Part shown: piece after piece, positions 1 through 13,314 of the stretch
Layout: each line of letters opens with the position of its first letter
Numbering within the stretch: the first letter of the stretch is position 1
DNA from: Hybos culiciformis
Taxonomy: Eukaryota > Arthropoda > Insecta > Diptera > Hybotidae
Length of the DNA: 64,000 nucleotides
Reading direction: 5' to 3'
Assembly (NCBI GenBank): GCA_964007475.1
Contig: OZ023273.1
Span: 98,498,533 to 98,562,532 of the forward strand
The notes under the pieces: model-generated
What the model saw: only the letters and a program-made list of their open reading frames with translations
Database searches by the model: none
Told to the model about the DNA's origin: nothing
Position numbers and translations under genes: made by a program

Positions 1-131
1 TAAATAAAATAAATAATATAAATGTAATGTTATAAATAATATAAAAACAATATAAATAATTTTTGCACTAATTTTCTTACTAAACTTTAAGGCCTAAAGA
101 ACAATATTTTTATATTTCATCGATATTAAAT
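1..131. other. AT-rich spacer, no gene
   Basis: Mostly A/T with short AATATAAATAAT-type repeats; nothing else seen. Confidence 0.6.
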
Positions 132-139
132 GTAATTAC

Positions 140-782
140 CAGAGACCGGAAGTTCATGCTCTTAAAAACGTTAAAATATGCATGCTCTTATGCTCTTAAA
201 ACCTAACAAATATGCTCTTAAAACTTAACAAATATGCTCTTAAATATGTACTATAATACATTATTTATCTGATAAATTGCAATTAAAAACAATTATATAT
301 TTTCTTCTTTGAAATTCATTCTTCGATCATTGAAAATTTGTAAAACCATCTATTAGAAAATGGTGTAGTTAAAACATTCTTTTAAAAAAATGTTAACATG
401 AAGAAATCCTTTTTTTTTTTTTTTTTTTAATTTGTCCAAAAAATGCAAATACATGCATTTATAAGGTAAATATGCAATTATATGCATTTATTGGAGAAAT
501 TTGTAAATATATGCTCTAACAAATCGATGCCACACACTTTTGAAAAAATGTTGACATAAAGAAATCCTCAATTTTTTATTTTTTTTTTGAAAATTGTCGA
601 AAACATGCAAATACATGCATTTATAAGGCAAATATGCATATTATTGGCAAAATATGCAAATATATGCTCTAACAAATTGATGCCATTTTTCTTAAAAATT
701 TTTGATTCGCACAGATATTTACTTCATTTTAGTTTAGAGTTATCAGAAAAAAACATGTATTTGCATGAACTTCCGGTCTCTG
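140..782. mobile_element. hAT-type miniature element with perfect 8-bp target duplication
   Basis: The left end CAGAGACCGGAAGTTCATGC and its exact inverse at the right end frame 643 bp. GTAATTAC stands directly outside both ends (132-139 and 783-790), an 8-bp target duplication as made by hAT transposases. Inside are two imperfect tandem copies of about 150 bp (near 389-534 and 549-685, each with GCAAATACATGCATTTATAAG and ATGCTCTAACAAAT) and repeated TATGCTCTTAAAAC words at the left. There is no transposase, so it is non-autonomous. Confidence 0.85.
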
Positions 783-790
783 GTAATTAC

Positions 791-3700
791 ATAATTTTAA
801 TAGAGACTCAAACTTCTTAAATATCGATTTAAAAAAAAAAAATGTTTGCAAACTTAGTGAATTCTTCTTGTAAGCCAACGATGTCTTCTAGGGGGAAAAA
901 TCCAAAACAAAAAAAAACAAAATAATTCTAGCCTAGAAACTAGAACTGGTTATTTGATGTACAATAGTTTATTATTTTACACCTAATTCGAATTACTAAC
1001 TCGATTTTTGTAGTTTTTTCAAATTTATTAACCTTTAATTTTCTTATGCTTCAAAATGTCGCATATTCTGTAGCTCTGTCCTTTGTCAACCCCACGATCT
1101 CTATAACCTCACTTATTTCTACTGACTAACTTATGTGGACCATAACACCCACGGTTTTTCAGACTCCTAAGAAAATTATGTCCCTCTGATTGAGCTACAA
1201 AGCTCGAATTTTTAAAATTATTTGATATTTGAGTCATCATTACATTTAAAAAGTTTTTTCAGTATTGAAAAAACCTAATGCCACAATCACAAAACTATTA
1301 AAAAAAAAATTGTTTTCAAATCAAAATTTAATTCTGAAAAAAAATTATTGATATGAATAATAAATCAAAAACAATTTCATTATAAAAATGTAATAAATAT
1401 CGAAAATATAAATTATTTATTTCAAATTAAAAAAGAAAAGGTTGCATACCTACACCAGAATTGAGAACTCTTCAAAATGTCATAAAATAGTAAAATAGCA
1501 CTAGCCTTAGCCGATTCAAAAAAAAATTATACCATTTTAAAGTATGAAACAGTCCGGAGTGAATGAAATGATTTTTCTAAATTAAACTTTAAAATAATCT
1601 AAAACGGCTTTTCAATCAAAATTTGGGACAAAAATGATCAGGACGGAGCAAGTCCTCTTAAAGTACAAAATCACAATTCAGTTATATTGTTATATACGTT
1701 CAATTAAATCTTAAATTTGATTTCAATATAATTATTATACAAATTCATTTCCAATAAATATAAGATCTTCAAAATTCTTAAAAGCTTCAAAAAAAAAAAA
1801 AAGAAGTTAAATGTGCCCATTTTACGATAATTCAGTTTAAAAAGAAAAATGTTTATAAATCCTTTTAAACGATAATATTGTGTTTGCTATGGCACTTTAT
1901 TATTAGTTCTTATTTATGTAAGGATAAAAGATTAAGATCTTAATCCTTAAATTGAATTTTTTTTTTGTTATTATTTCATAATATTTTTATTTTATTTTGT
2001 TTATTTTTACTTTTTACTTTTTTTTCCAACATTTTTATGGCTGTAGAAACGTAATGCTATTTGCTATACATTTATACCAATCCAATCATTGAAATTAGAA
2101 ACTCATAATCTAAGCGATCTCTTTTTTTTTTTTTTTTTATTTTTTCTCATTAACAGTCTCGAGATTTAAGAAGAAAAAAAATTAGCAAAAAAAAAAAGGA
2201 AATTAAAAAATATTTAAAAGTTTATTATTTTTTCTTTTCTATGTACATTATGATATAAATAAACATATAATATTATGTTGTATCTATGTATATAAATATA
2301 TAGTCGCCAAAATGTCTGAAAATGTTACAAAAAAAAAAAATGAAAAAAAAAAAAATTAAATGAAAAAGATACGAAAAATACAAATGACACATACTTTGTG
2401 AATAATATTTCTTTATTTTTTATTTTTTTTTCTCCATTTCAATGTCATAATGTTGTAACATATTTCTTCCTGAAATTTAAAAGAATAAAATCATTGGTAA
2501 TATTATATAAAATATTATTTTCTCTTTAAAAGTTGAAGTTTTTTTCTTTTTTTCTTTGTCTCTAAACTAACTATATTAATTATAATAACTTTTTTTTTTT
2601 GTTTTTAATTCTAGCGATAGTATTTTTTTCCGTTCAATAAAAATAAATTGTAAAAAAAAGCAAATACGTGATTTTATTGCAAACGCATGCACTAAATACG
2701 AAGAAAATTTATTGATAAATTTTAATAAATTCGAATGAATAAAAATTTGTTTTATATTAATCATATAAAAAAAAAGAAATTAAAAAAAAATATATAATAT
2801 ATATAATTTTGTATGGAAAAAGAAAAAAAATATTGCAAAATTGGTGACAAAAATGTTTGTATAATATTTTCAAATAATATTAAAATTCATTTCAATAAAA
2901 GCAAATATACACAATGCAATGTACGTTATAGAGATAACTTATTACTAGAGATACATTATGTGCACTATAGAACAACTGTAGAAAATCTATATATTTAAAT
3001 TAAACAAAATGTAATATATTTAATATTTTTATGATTATTTACAGGATATTAAAGTTATTCATATTTTATCAATTCGATAAGCTCTAAGGCGAAATAAATT
3101 TAATAAAAAAGAAAAGAAGTAGTAACTTATTAGTTATTATTTATACCAAATTACTATACCTCGGGCGCCATACACAGAATTCATTTCATTTCACATCTAT
3201 TCTGTTTATTATAATTTTTGACAATAGTTTTGGTTTTTGGTTTTTTTTTTTTGTTTTATAATTTATTACATAAGACAGCTCTAGAGAATATTTAATTACA
3301 ATTTTTTTTTCTGCTAAAATATGAATAAAATTATATATAAGATGTTTAATTTAAATTGTTCATGTTCAATAGATGCGTTTTTCATCTTTTAATAATTGGT
3401 AAAAAATATTAATGTTGATTTGATTGATTGATTTGGTAATTTAGTTATTATAATTTGAAAGTTTGTTTCTGATTAAATTCAGTCCTAAAATTGAAAGAAA
3501 TTCAAAAAAAAATTACAAATATAAATTAAAATTACTCAAATAGAAGTTACACATATTTTTTAAAGTTCCCTTTACAAAACGAAAACCAATTTTACTTTAA
3601 TTAAAAAAAAACTAATAATAATTATTATTAAAAAAAAAAAGTTTTCAAAAAGTGTTTTCATTAATTTTTATAGTCCCTAAAAGTTTATCATTGGATTGGA

Positions 3701-4720
3701 ATCATGAATTATCGTTAAACATATTAATATATATATATATAAGCACATTTACATCTAATGTCATAATAAAAATACACAAAATTTAATATGTGACAGTTGT
3801 AAGCAATGAAAATAAAGGATTAAAGATAATAAAAACAATCAATAATATTTACAGAAAACGATATAATAAAATTTATTTTAAAGAATAATACTTTTTCTTA
3901 TATAAGAAAAATCGTCAAAATAGGAAAACACAATTTTATTTCGTCATCATGGTTTTTATTTATATATATATTTTTTTTTTATTACGTATTATTTTAATTT
4001 AAAGAGTTAACATTTCGAAATAATTTTAGAATTTTAAATTTATAAAAGAAAACATGACAAAAGTTTTGTAAACAGCACACCTACATAAATGTACAAACAT
4101 GCAGGATATGAAATTTTATTGAATTTAAAAATTTAAAGAAATGGTATCACCACAGAATTATATTATTTTATAATAGAGAAATATTTTCAATAAAAATATT
4201 TAGTTTATTTTTATACATTATTTAGGATTAATTAAAAAAAATGTATAAGCTCCAAATAAATAATTACGAATTATGACAAATGTGAGGTGAATTAGAAAAA
4301 TACTCAGCATTCCGAGTAATTTGTTGGTTTTGTAATGTGGAAAAAGGAATCGATACAGTACACAATAAACATCCATTTCTCCAGTCATGCACAATTGTAT
4401 AGTCTATCAAAAAGGTAAACAGCTTGGGATTCTTAATATTCTTATAATTATAATACTAAATAGTAGAGCACCTTAATTTTAAAACCATTTGGCACAAATA
4501 TTCTTTTTCAATCCAATTTCAATTTAATCATAATTATAATCAGAATTTATTTCCGTAACATATCTCACACCCTGTAGGTTCTTAAAATATATTAAAAAAT
4601 AAAGAAGCTCAATTGTTTTTGAGATTTTAAAATCCAATAAAAGAAAATTGCAGTTTTTAAAATAAAAACACACAAACACTTAATTCATGTGAGACAAATT
4701 GAGAAATTAACACAAATTCC
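791..4720. other. AT-rich intergenic DNA, no gene recognised
   Basis: Long poly-A and poly-T runs and short (TA)n tracts (for example near 3727). Open frames here are short and of simple composition. No RNA gene or clear element seen. Confidence 0.6.
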
Positions 4721-4796
4721 AGTCCGAGCCGGTAATCGAACCCACGACCGAACAAGTCATAGGATAAGGTTAATACCTCTGCACCATGACGGCTGA
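4721..4796 (-). repeat. tRNA-like (SINE-type) fragment
   Basis: Read on the minus strand, CAGCCGTCATGGTGCAGAGG is followed by a B-box-like GGGTTCGATTACC and then GGCTCGGAC. AGCCG and CGGCT at the two ends can pair like an acceptor stem. It resembles a tRNA-derived SINE head, not a functional tRNA. Related AGACAAATTG words occur beside it and near 42688. Confidence 0.45.
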
Positions 4797-5655
4797 TTAA
4801 TTCGTATTTCTGAATATCAACAAAACGTTAAATAAATATAGTTAATTATTTTATTGTCTGTCAAATTGGTAATGTATTTATTAGGATTTAATATTGTACA
4901 TTAGGATTTAATATTAACAGAACACTAGAGTGAAATTTATTACGCTTCCGACCAAAGGAAAAATTTTAAGTTTGATGAATGTAGTTGTTTTTTTTTTTAG
5001 TGGTTTGAGGTATTAGAAAAATGTTTTGTGAACGAAAAAAAAAGATTTATAATAAAAAAAGAAAGAAAGTATATAAAGCACTTTCAACATACCTCGACTT
5101 TGTTTTCGAGCCAGCTGGCTTACTTAGTGGTAAATAGTTTTAGGTAAATTTTACTGTTTTAAATTTTTTTTGTGATCCTATATCGCAGAAGAATGTTTGG
5201 AGCAACAAATTTGAAAGTACACGTCTAACTTTTCGAGACGTCTTTTAGCTATCCGTTTGATTTATTAAAATCACAAACATTATCTAATTTTTTCATTTCT
5301 CAAAATGAGGCTGATACATACTTCAGACTCCTCAGAGAGTTTTTATAATGAAGCTCCTATAAAACCTCTATCAAGCTTCTTATTATTAAGATTTACTAAG
5401 CTTGGTACCATAGGTGAAACAATTCAACAGTTATTTCAAGTAAAACCTAATTTAAAAAAATAAAAACAGGACAATTACATAAGTTTCCTACGTGAAAATA
5501 ATAATTGCATTCAGATTTCAGAACATAGGTACTATCTATTGAAAATTTTAATATATTTTGTATTTGTATTTTACAGTTCTGAAGTTTTAAATTTTTCTTA
5601 TTCAAAGAGACCCCTGATACAACTTTTTGTACTTATTTTTTCATTTTAGATGTGC
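4797..5655. other. AT-rich intergenic DNA, no gene recognised
   Basis: Contains a small direct repeat of TTAGGATTTAATATT near 4882-4916. Nothing else supported. Confidence 0.55.
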
Positions 5656-5794
5656 AAAATATGATGGCTCTATTCAAGTGCCAGGGGGGGCTTTTAATTC
5701 CGGATCGATGCAAAAATTCCTGTAATGCCATTTGAAAGGCAATTTAATGTAGATAAATTTCTGGTGATACTTGATCAGGGCCATCATATTTCAT
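5656..5794. repeat. Small inverted-repeat element with the GCCTTTCAAATGGC core
   Basis: The left end AAAATATGATGGCTCTATTC and the right end GATCAGGGCCATCATATTT are imperfect inverse copies about 140 bp apart. Between them lies the inverse of TTGCCTTTCAAATGGCATTA. The same core recurs at about 42618-42660 and 53518-53570, so this belongs to a dispersed family. Confidence 0.5.
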
Positions 5795-8700
5795 ATATAG
5801 CATATCCAATTGCTTTGTGGTCGATTTTTTTTTTTTAATTTCTAGAATAATTCAATTTCCTTATAGATTTGCAAAAACTAAGAATATGCAAACAATGTAG
5901 CAACTTCAGATTTAAATGTGACCACACTTTTTCATACCTCTTGTGTCGTTATCAATATCTTTAAAATTCTAATTTGTTATCTAATTAAAATTAGAGCATC
6001 TTTTTGAGACAATGACCGGAAAGTTGATTGCATTTCCTCTTAAAAAAAACAACAAAGTTTTTCTTTCTAAAATGATAGAAAATATTTTCTTTTTATCCAC
6101 AATTAAGAAAATATCAGAAAATTAAAAACAAACAACTTAGAATAAAAAAATAAAAATTAAATATCTTTTTATAAAAGAATTTCATTTTAAAATGCACTAA
6201 AAAGTAGAAAATCTCATACATATATACTTTTGTTTTTCCTTCTCTGATAAATCTTAAACGGAAAAATGACGATATGAAATTGAACTAATTTTCAGATTCA
6301 AAATTAATTTTATTATTACTATATTTATATAAACCAGTACTCAATTTTTGAAGACATAAACTATGTAAAGTTTGATATGTTTTTAAATAATTTACTAAGG
6401 AATTAATTTTTTGTAAAGGAAAAGATTACATTCAATTTCATTAAGCTAAAGAAAGATTGGTGTGGAAAGGAAAAAAAATTCTTTCAGGCGAAATCTATCG
6501 ATCCCATATCAAAGGTAGGAAGTAAAAAAAAATAGTGTAAACCTAAAAGTGTAAAAAATAAATCGGATAAGCGTATAATACTTATGTATATATATAAAAT
6601 ATTATGTACATATGATTATATATTTATTATATGTTTACTTATATACTTATATTTTTTTTTTGGAATATTAATACACAATATGTTCTTGCTTTTTGAACAC
6701 TTTTGGCACTAAATTAACACACTAGTATAACACGAAGCAAAAGTATAGCAAAAAAAAAAAAAAACATAAATATAAAAAGTTATAAAAACTAGGAAAATAA
6801 AACAAATGTTTGACATCATCATTTTTTTGTTATAACATAACTTTTTTTGCATAGTCAGTCGCTACTAACAACATTTGAATTAATCGAAAAAAAATTGTAT
6901 TTTTTTTTTCCTGAATCTAAATAAATTGAAAATAAAATTTTCAAAAATGCAATAATGGTTTTGCTATTTTTTTTATTATGAATGAATTTACATAAACGCT
7001 ATATTTATTCAAATTTATATTGTTATTGAAATGAAGCTATATTATTTTATTTTATTTTTTTTTTTTCGTTTTTCTTGCTTCGAACGAAAACAGTATATGT
7101 ACTCCCCCATACTAATATTAGATATTTGATTGAATTTAAATAAATTTATTAACTAGAATTTGATGTGATTGAAATTTGTAAATTACATGCACCCTCTCAA
7201 AAGTCATTGCGATCGACATATTTATTTATCAATTTGTGTATCTTGTTGTTATCACATCTGAGATTTCGATTCCAAAACATTTTCAATCCTAAATTCTGAA
7301 TTTGCTAATTTTATATATGTACTGTATAGAATATTTAATATCAAATTGTGATCTTTTGGAACTATTTTAGAGTAATCTTAAAACTGACTACCAGAATTCT
7401 TTAAATATGTTGAACAATTTTTTGTTTGTTAAATTTAATAAGCCATTTATGTGAAAACTAGTGTGGCAAGAATCCCATTAAAGCTTTAACTATCAACATT
7501 TGCAACAAAAAAAAAACCAATATTGAATAATTTCGATTTTAATTTGAAATAAATTAAAATTATCGCATACATCAATTGTTAGCTTGAGTATTAAATTGTA
7601 TAAAGTGAATTTGTGGATAAATTGATTTTATTTTTTGTTGAATTAGAATTTGTTTTTTTTTTCTTTAATTTCATGCACAAAATATTCAATATACAAACTT
7701 ATGTAAATATCAACATCATACTATTTATTTTTTCTACATATTTTCATGTTCAAAAAATGCATATAATATTGCAGTCAAACAGCATGTTTTGAAATCCGTT
7801 TACTAACGTATATATATACATTTATTGAGAAAATAATATAGAGTTACCTTGTCTTTGATTATTGAACGAATTTACAAATATTTAGAAATTTAATATTAAA
7901 AATTGATTTTCACCTCGATTTCCACTTAAAATCTTGAAAGCACACAAAAAAAAAATAATAATAATTGTGAAAACAACAAAGTCTTGAAAAAAAAAATTAA
8001 GGACTTCTTTCTGTGCTTTATAGCAATTATTTTTCATTATGTGAAGAAAATCAAATGATTCTATTTAAATTACGATTTGAATTTGAATTTAATTAAATTT
8101 TTGCAATTTGGTTGAATTTTAATAAATTGTGCATTAAAATAATAAAGGAAATGATACAAAGATAATTTATTATAGAATATAATAATCTTAGAATCTATTT
8201 TATTATCATTTAATTTGAAATGTCTCTAATTCTATATATAACACACTGATTCCGCATAAAAATATTTGAAATGGGCTATCCATTAAAAGTCATCATGAAA
8301 TGCATAGAAGAATGTTGGACATCTAAAGAAAATCTTCAAATACTTACCCACATCAAAATATTTGGAAAAATTTTATTACATGCCCATTAGAAAATCAGAG
8401 ATAATAAATATAATATACTTGCAAACATATAAATTTCAGTTATGGTTTTAATATTTTACTTCAAATTATAATATGCATTACATACATACTTTAGATAGAA
8501 TGTAATATAGAATTAAAAATTTAAATTAAGAGACATAATACAAATAATTTTATGAAATATATACCTAGTTAATGTTCGGTAACAAAATCCATAACTATTA
8601 TCCACGCACTGATGTCTTTGGATTGAAATATATACAGATAACACACATAGTATTTTACTATATAATTTTAAGTTTTTTACAGTCAAGATAAAACTTATTG

Positions 8701-8857
8701 GATCAAAAAATTATCTTAAAAAAATAAAAAAAATTTTTTTCATTTCTTATATAACTAAAAGTTTAATAAATTTTACATGAATTTCTTTTTTGTTTTACAG
8801 ATAACTTTGTTCATATAAATTATCGAGGTTATATCATATTCAAAGGTACGTATAACA
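5795..8857. other. AT-rich intergenic DNA, no gene recognised
   Basis: Homopolymer and TA-rich tracts; no open frame, RNA gene or element that I can support. Confidence 0.55.
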
Positions 8858-9157
8858 TACACTCTAGAAAGTTTTTGATGTAAAATTACCACGATAATCG
8901 ATGGTAATAAATTGCCATCGATAATCGTGGTAAATTTACTCTGCATGTGTAACACAAAATATTTACGCATTTTGGTGTAACGTAAAATTACTCTAGAAAA
9001 GAATAATTTTACATCAAAGTTTACGCGAAATGAACGCAAAATTACTTCCAATAGAGAAAATGTAAACATAAAGTCGTAATATTAAACAAAAAATTACGCC
9101 AAAAGGTTGTAATTTAAATTTACACCAAAAAGACGTAAAAAATTTTTAAATTTTAAA

Positions 9158-9218
9158 TGGTAGCGTTGGCGGACTACAATGCTAAGGACGCAGGTTCGAA
9201 TCCCGAAGACGGCATAAG
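9158..9218 (+). repeat. tRNA-like segment, plus-strand arm
   Basis: GGTAGCGTTGGCGGACTAC, then AATGCTAAGGACGC, the canonical B box GGTTCGAATCC and GACGGCATAAG. The A-box half (GGCCTAG) present in the partner at 9419-9493 is missing here. It is one arm of an inverted pair separated by about 200 bp of T-rich DNA. Confidence 0.6.
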
Positions 9219-9418
9219 AAAAATTAAATAAAAATTTTTTTGGATTTCTTTTTTTTTCTTTTTTTGAATTTTAATATTTTCTTTTTTTTGGAATTTTTTT
9301 CTTTTTAATTAATTTTTTTTTTTTAATTTTGAATTTTTTTTGAATTTTTTTTTGCATTTTTTTTCTTGATTTTTTTTTATATTATTTTCGTTTCTAATTT
9401 CTTCTTATTGAATTTTTC

Positions 9419-9493
9419 TTATGCCGTCTTTCGGGATTCGAACCTGCGTCCTTAGCATTGCAATCAGCCAACACTACCACTAGGCCACGGTAT
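9419..9493 (-). repeat. tRNA-like segment, minus-strand arm with A and B boxes
   Basis: On the minus strand: ACCGTGGCCTAGTGGTAG (A-box-like TGGCCTAGTGG), AATGCTAAGGACGC, GGTTCGAATCC (B box), then GACGGCATAAG. The acceptor-stem match is imperfect and the anticodon arm does not pair well, so this is a tRNA-derived repeat. TATACCAAATTTATATTTTC upstream is shared with the copies near 49.5 kb. Confidence 0.6.
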
Positions 9494-9610
9494 TGAAATT
9501 TAAAAACCATATAAAATAGAAAATATAAATTTGGTATACACATTTTCTGTGTGGTGTGTTGGCCATTTCTAACATGCTTACAACTTACAACTCTGATGTA
9601 CTTTTTTAAA

Positions 9611-10090
9611 TCCCTGAGTTTAAATTTACATCTGGAGTGTACACATTAAACTAAAGAGTTTAAGTTTACACTGGAGGGTCTGTACATTAAACCATAAAAT
9701 GTAAGTTTACAGCATAGAGTACAACAGTATTAAACCACAGAGTTTAAGTTTACACTAGAGAGTTTTCATTATTAAACCACAGGTGTAAATTTAGACCAAG
9801 AGTGTACAATGTTAAGCAACAAAACGTATGCTTACAAAACGGCGTGTATACTTTTAAACCATATAACGTAAATTTATATCAGAGCACATACTATTAAGCC
9901 ACAGGATGTAAGTTAACAACAGGGAGTTCAGATAATTAAACCAAGGAGTGTAAGCTTACATCAAGGAGCTTATATTTTTAAGTCAAAAATTTTAAGTTTA
10001 AACCAAGCAGTGCATATTTTTAAGCCAACAAGGGTAAATTTATACAAAAAGAGTAAATATTTAAACAAAGACGAATAAATTTACCCTTAT
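9611..10090. repeat. Tandem array of about twelve degenerate 41-42 bp units
   Basis: The landmark GTAAGTTTACA/GTAAATTTA recurs at about 9617, 9657, 9699, 9741, 9783, 9824, 9866, 9906, 9947, 9988, 10031 and 10071, a very even spacing. Units also share TTAAACCA and AGAGTGTACA. It lies inside the composite element at 8858-10260. Confidence 0.75.
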
Positions 10091-10260
10091 TTTTAATGTA
10101 AAAAATACACAACTTGTACAATTTTACTATTTTTTTTGATTTTTATTTTTTTTACGCCTTTATCAGTTGAATCTTAAATAACGAGGGTAATATTACATCA
10201 AAAATTACCATTATAATCGACGTAAAATTACGACCAAAACTATCGATTTTCTAGAGTGTA

Positions 10261-12933
10261 TTTTCTTAAAATCATAAACAAGCTGATTAAGTTATAGACG
10301 TATGTATATATAAAATATATTGAATAAAATAAATTAAATTAAAAGTAGAAACTCCTTAACACCTTAATTTTTGAAAAAGAAGTTTTAAAAAAAAATAATT
10401 AAATAGTTAAAAGTTTTTTATGGGAATTTCTGTTGTCTCACATTATCGACAGAACACGGAAACATAATTTCAAAAATAAAAGTTTACAATTTAAAAAAAA
10501 GGTGAGTATAGAAAAGTTCATGATCCCATCCAAGACTATGATTGAATGTTTTTGGGAAGAAATAACATTACGAATGTATAAAAATCTAACGTAGTGGCAT
10601 TTATTAATATATGCAATTTATATGTTAAATTATTTCTTTATTAGTCTGATATTAACTTGAAGAAATATTTTTGAAAGTACTAACCCTTTTTTTTTATAAA
10701 ATCAATATAACCACTAATGGTAATGAAAGCTCGGAAACTCCTTAAATTCTAAAAGTAAATTTAGATATTGTGTTGAAATTACATACATTATAGCTTTAAA
10801 TTTCATCTCTAAATACTAAATATTATGCATACACAAATATGTATGTACTATGTTTACATTGTAGGTATGTAAAATAAAATATAAGTTTTAAATTTTTTCT
10901 TTTGTCAGATGGATAATTTTTTTCATATAATACATAATACTTTTCCTTCAATTTCATATATATACATATATATAACTCTATATTTTTGTTACACAAGAAT
11001 TCAAAATTAAATTGACATTAAATCACTATAATTTGAGTTTTATTATCATAATGAAAAAAACGATGCTAGTGCTAGATTAAGGGAAATAAAAAAAAATTAA
11101 TGATGAAAGATATGTTGTCTTAAAAATAAAGATGAATGTTAATGTGAATTTGGTTTAAACTTGTTCAAATATCAATAAATATTTTTTTTATAACATTCAT
11201 AATAATGTTTTACGGCTATCAAAGAAAACTAATCTCAATCAAATTAAAATTAATTATATGTAAAAATCTCTTAGAAAATAAAAAGTATTTATATGAAAGC
11301 AAAATCTAGCGCCATCTTCTATAGTAGAAAATTTGAGTTTCTGATTCAATATTGACTGCTAAAAAATTAGGATTAAAACCTTGACTGAAAAATTATAGTT
11401 TAATCAAAAAAGTTAACTAACGCAGTTTGTTTTTGTTTTCTAGTATTAAATTACTTCTTTTTAAGTAACTTCTTTTCAACTTGTTTATTTTGAAAGGTTA
11501 TTACAGAGGTTAGTTTTTTAAATCTAACAGTTATTTTTAATTAAAGGCTAGTTCTGAGGTTCAAGTAATTTTTTTTTATTCCTAACTCATTTTGTGATTT
11601 TTATTCTATGGTCTTCTTGAAACAGTCATATTAATAATTTTTTTCCACTTAATCAAAAAGCGAATTAAAAAGTTAACAATTTCGAAAAGGGCTCTGGAAT
11701 AATTGGCCAAAACTAGATAAAAAAAAAAGATTAGTTATTTTTTTTCTCACGCAGCCTCAACATCCATATAAAACATTACAATTAAAAACCGTAAATGTTA
11801 AATATTTTTTTAATTTACAAAAATCATTTCTCGCCTGATGAAACTGAAACAATACTAATAACAACTAAACTGCTGGTACTCTCAAAGCGCTTTTCACCAC
11901 ATGAGTTTTATCGTCATCAAGAGCAGACATTAAGAAAGTTTAAAACCACGGTCAAAAAATTATTTTAAACTTTTGAAAAAAATAAAAATAAAAATAAAAA
12001 ATAAAAATATTTTATTTTTATATTTCCACAAAAAAAAAAAAAATTAAAGGCAAAAAAAAATGTCTAAATAAAGATTTTTCCGCTCGATGTAATTTTTAAA
12101 ATAATTTAATTTTCATAAACATAAAAATAAAAATTTAAACACAGAAACCTTAAAATAAAATAACCAAATAGAACAAAATAAAATGTGTCCCCATGCGAGA
12201 AACGAAAAATGAAAATTGAAAAAACTTTCATATAATAAATATTGTATATATTATATACATACCAAAAGTATATACAAATATACAACATGTATTTGAATGT
12301 ATATATACATTTAAGTGTCCTTTTCAAAACAAAAAATTAAAAATATACATAACATATATTTTTAATTCTTTTAACAAATTAAATATAAAAATAAAAAAGA
12401 ATAAAGCGCTAGATAAGTTGCTAATTATTGTGAGCAAGCGTTTAAATATAAGAAATGAAACTTAAAGAATAATAATTATAAAAAAAATTCATCTCTTAAA
12501 CAAATTCTCTAAATTATTCTGAGAATTATATTAAAGAATTAAAGTTATATAAAATATGAAACATTAATCAATAATATATTTAACATTTTGGTTATATCAT
12601 AAAACGTTCAGTTAATATTGGAACTTATTAAAAGGCAGATAAAAAGAAGCATAATGTATAGTTTTTCTTATAAAACCATTAAGTACAATAGATAATTGAA
12701 TTATTTTCTAATTATAAGAAGTAACAAGATCAGTTTAATATAACTGCAGAAGATTTAGACGTAATAAAGGGTGTTCGTTGATTATAGTTTCTATAATATA
12801 CATATTGATTACTGTGAGAATATTTTACAGCAACCGAAATAAATAGTTACGTGTAAAAATTAAACTCATCAGTTCATGTGGATATGAAATTATTTTATTT
12901 CTTTAAAATTAATTTCTAATTACTTGCCATTTA
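10261..12933. other. AT-rich intergenic DNA, no gene recognised
   Basis: Contains an (AAAAT)n run near 11975-12010. No supported gene. Confidence 0.55.
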
Positions 12934-13314
12934 CACAGGATGTTTTCGAAGATTAAAATCAAGATTTTTTTTGACTGTATGTGTAACGAAAAAATCTTGA
13001 TTTTAGTCTGGACTAAAAATCTGTAAAAAAAAAAAAAATGGAAAAAAAATTTTTTTAAAATAGAAATATCAAAGATAAAAAAATAAATAAATGAAAAACT
13101 GAAAACGAAAAAAAATATTTTTGCTTTATTTTATTTGTTTGATATGTATATAAATTTAAAATTAAAATCAAATTTTAAATAGTTTTATTAAGAAAAATAT
13201 TTTAATCTAAACTAAAATCTAGATTTTAATCTGGACAGTGAAAATTATTTCGAAGATTTTTACGAAAATATATTCAAAAAAAATCTTAATTTTAATCTTC
13301 GAAAACATCCTGTG
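12934..13314. mobile_element. TA-target miniature inverted-repeat element, 381 bp
   Basis: The left end CACAGGATGTTTTCGAAGAT and its exact inverse at the right end are both bordered by TA (12932-12933, 13315-13316), as for Tc1/mariner-type elements. The terminal repeats extend over 40 bp with few changes. Subterminal copies of AAAATCTAGATTTTAAT-like words add to the foldback. Non-coding. Confidence 0.8.

Larger units (their letters stand above)
8858..10260. mobile_element. Composite inverted-repeat element with TA target site
   Basis: TACACTCTAGAAA at 8858-8870 and its inverse at 10248-10260 mark the ends. TA at both borders suits a Tc1/mariner-type target, with CACTCTAGAAA as terminal repeat. 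A 19-bp-arm hairpin with one mismatch lies near the left end (8886-8904 with 8915-8933). Inside are repeated GTAAA/TTTAC words, two tRNA-like segments head to head, and a tandem array, listed separately. No transposase frame is seen. Confidence 0.55.

Noticed and set aside
8773..9069. Minus-strand 98-codon frame
   Set aside because: It runs through the inverted end and hairpin of the composite element, so it is a by-product of repeats.
9419..9493. Functional tRNA gene
   Set aside because: A and B boxes are present, but acceptor and anticodon stems pair poorly, and several diverged copies with shared flanks indicate a repeat family.
9611..10090. CRISPR-like array
   Set aside because: The units are whole degenerate tandem repeats without unique spacers, in a eukaryotic genome inside a transposon-like element.
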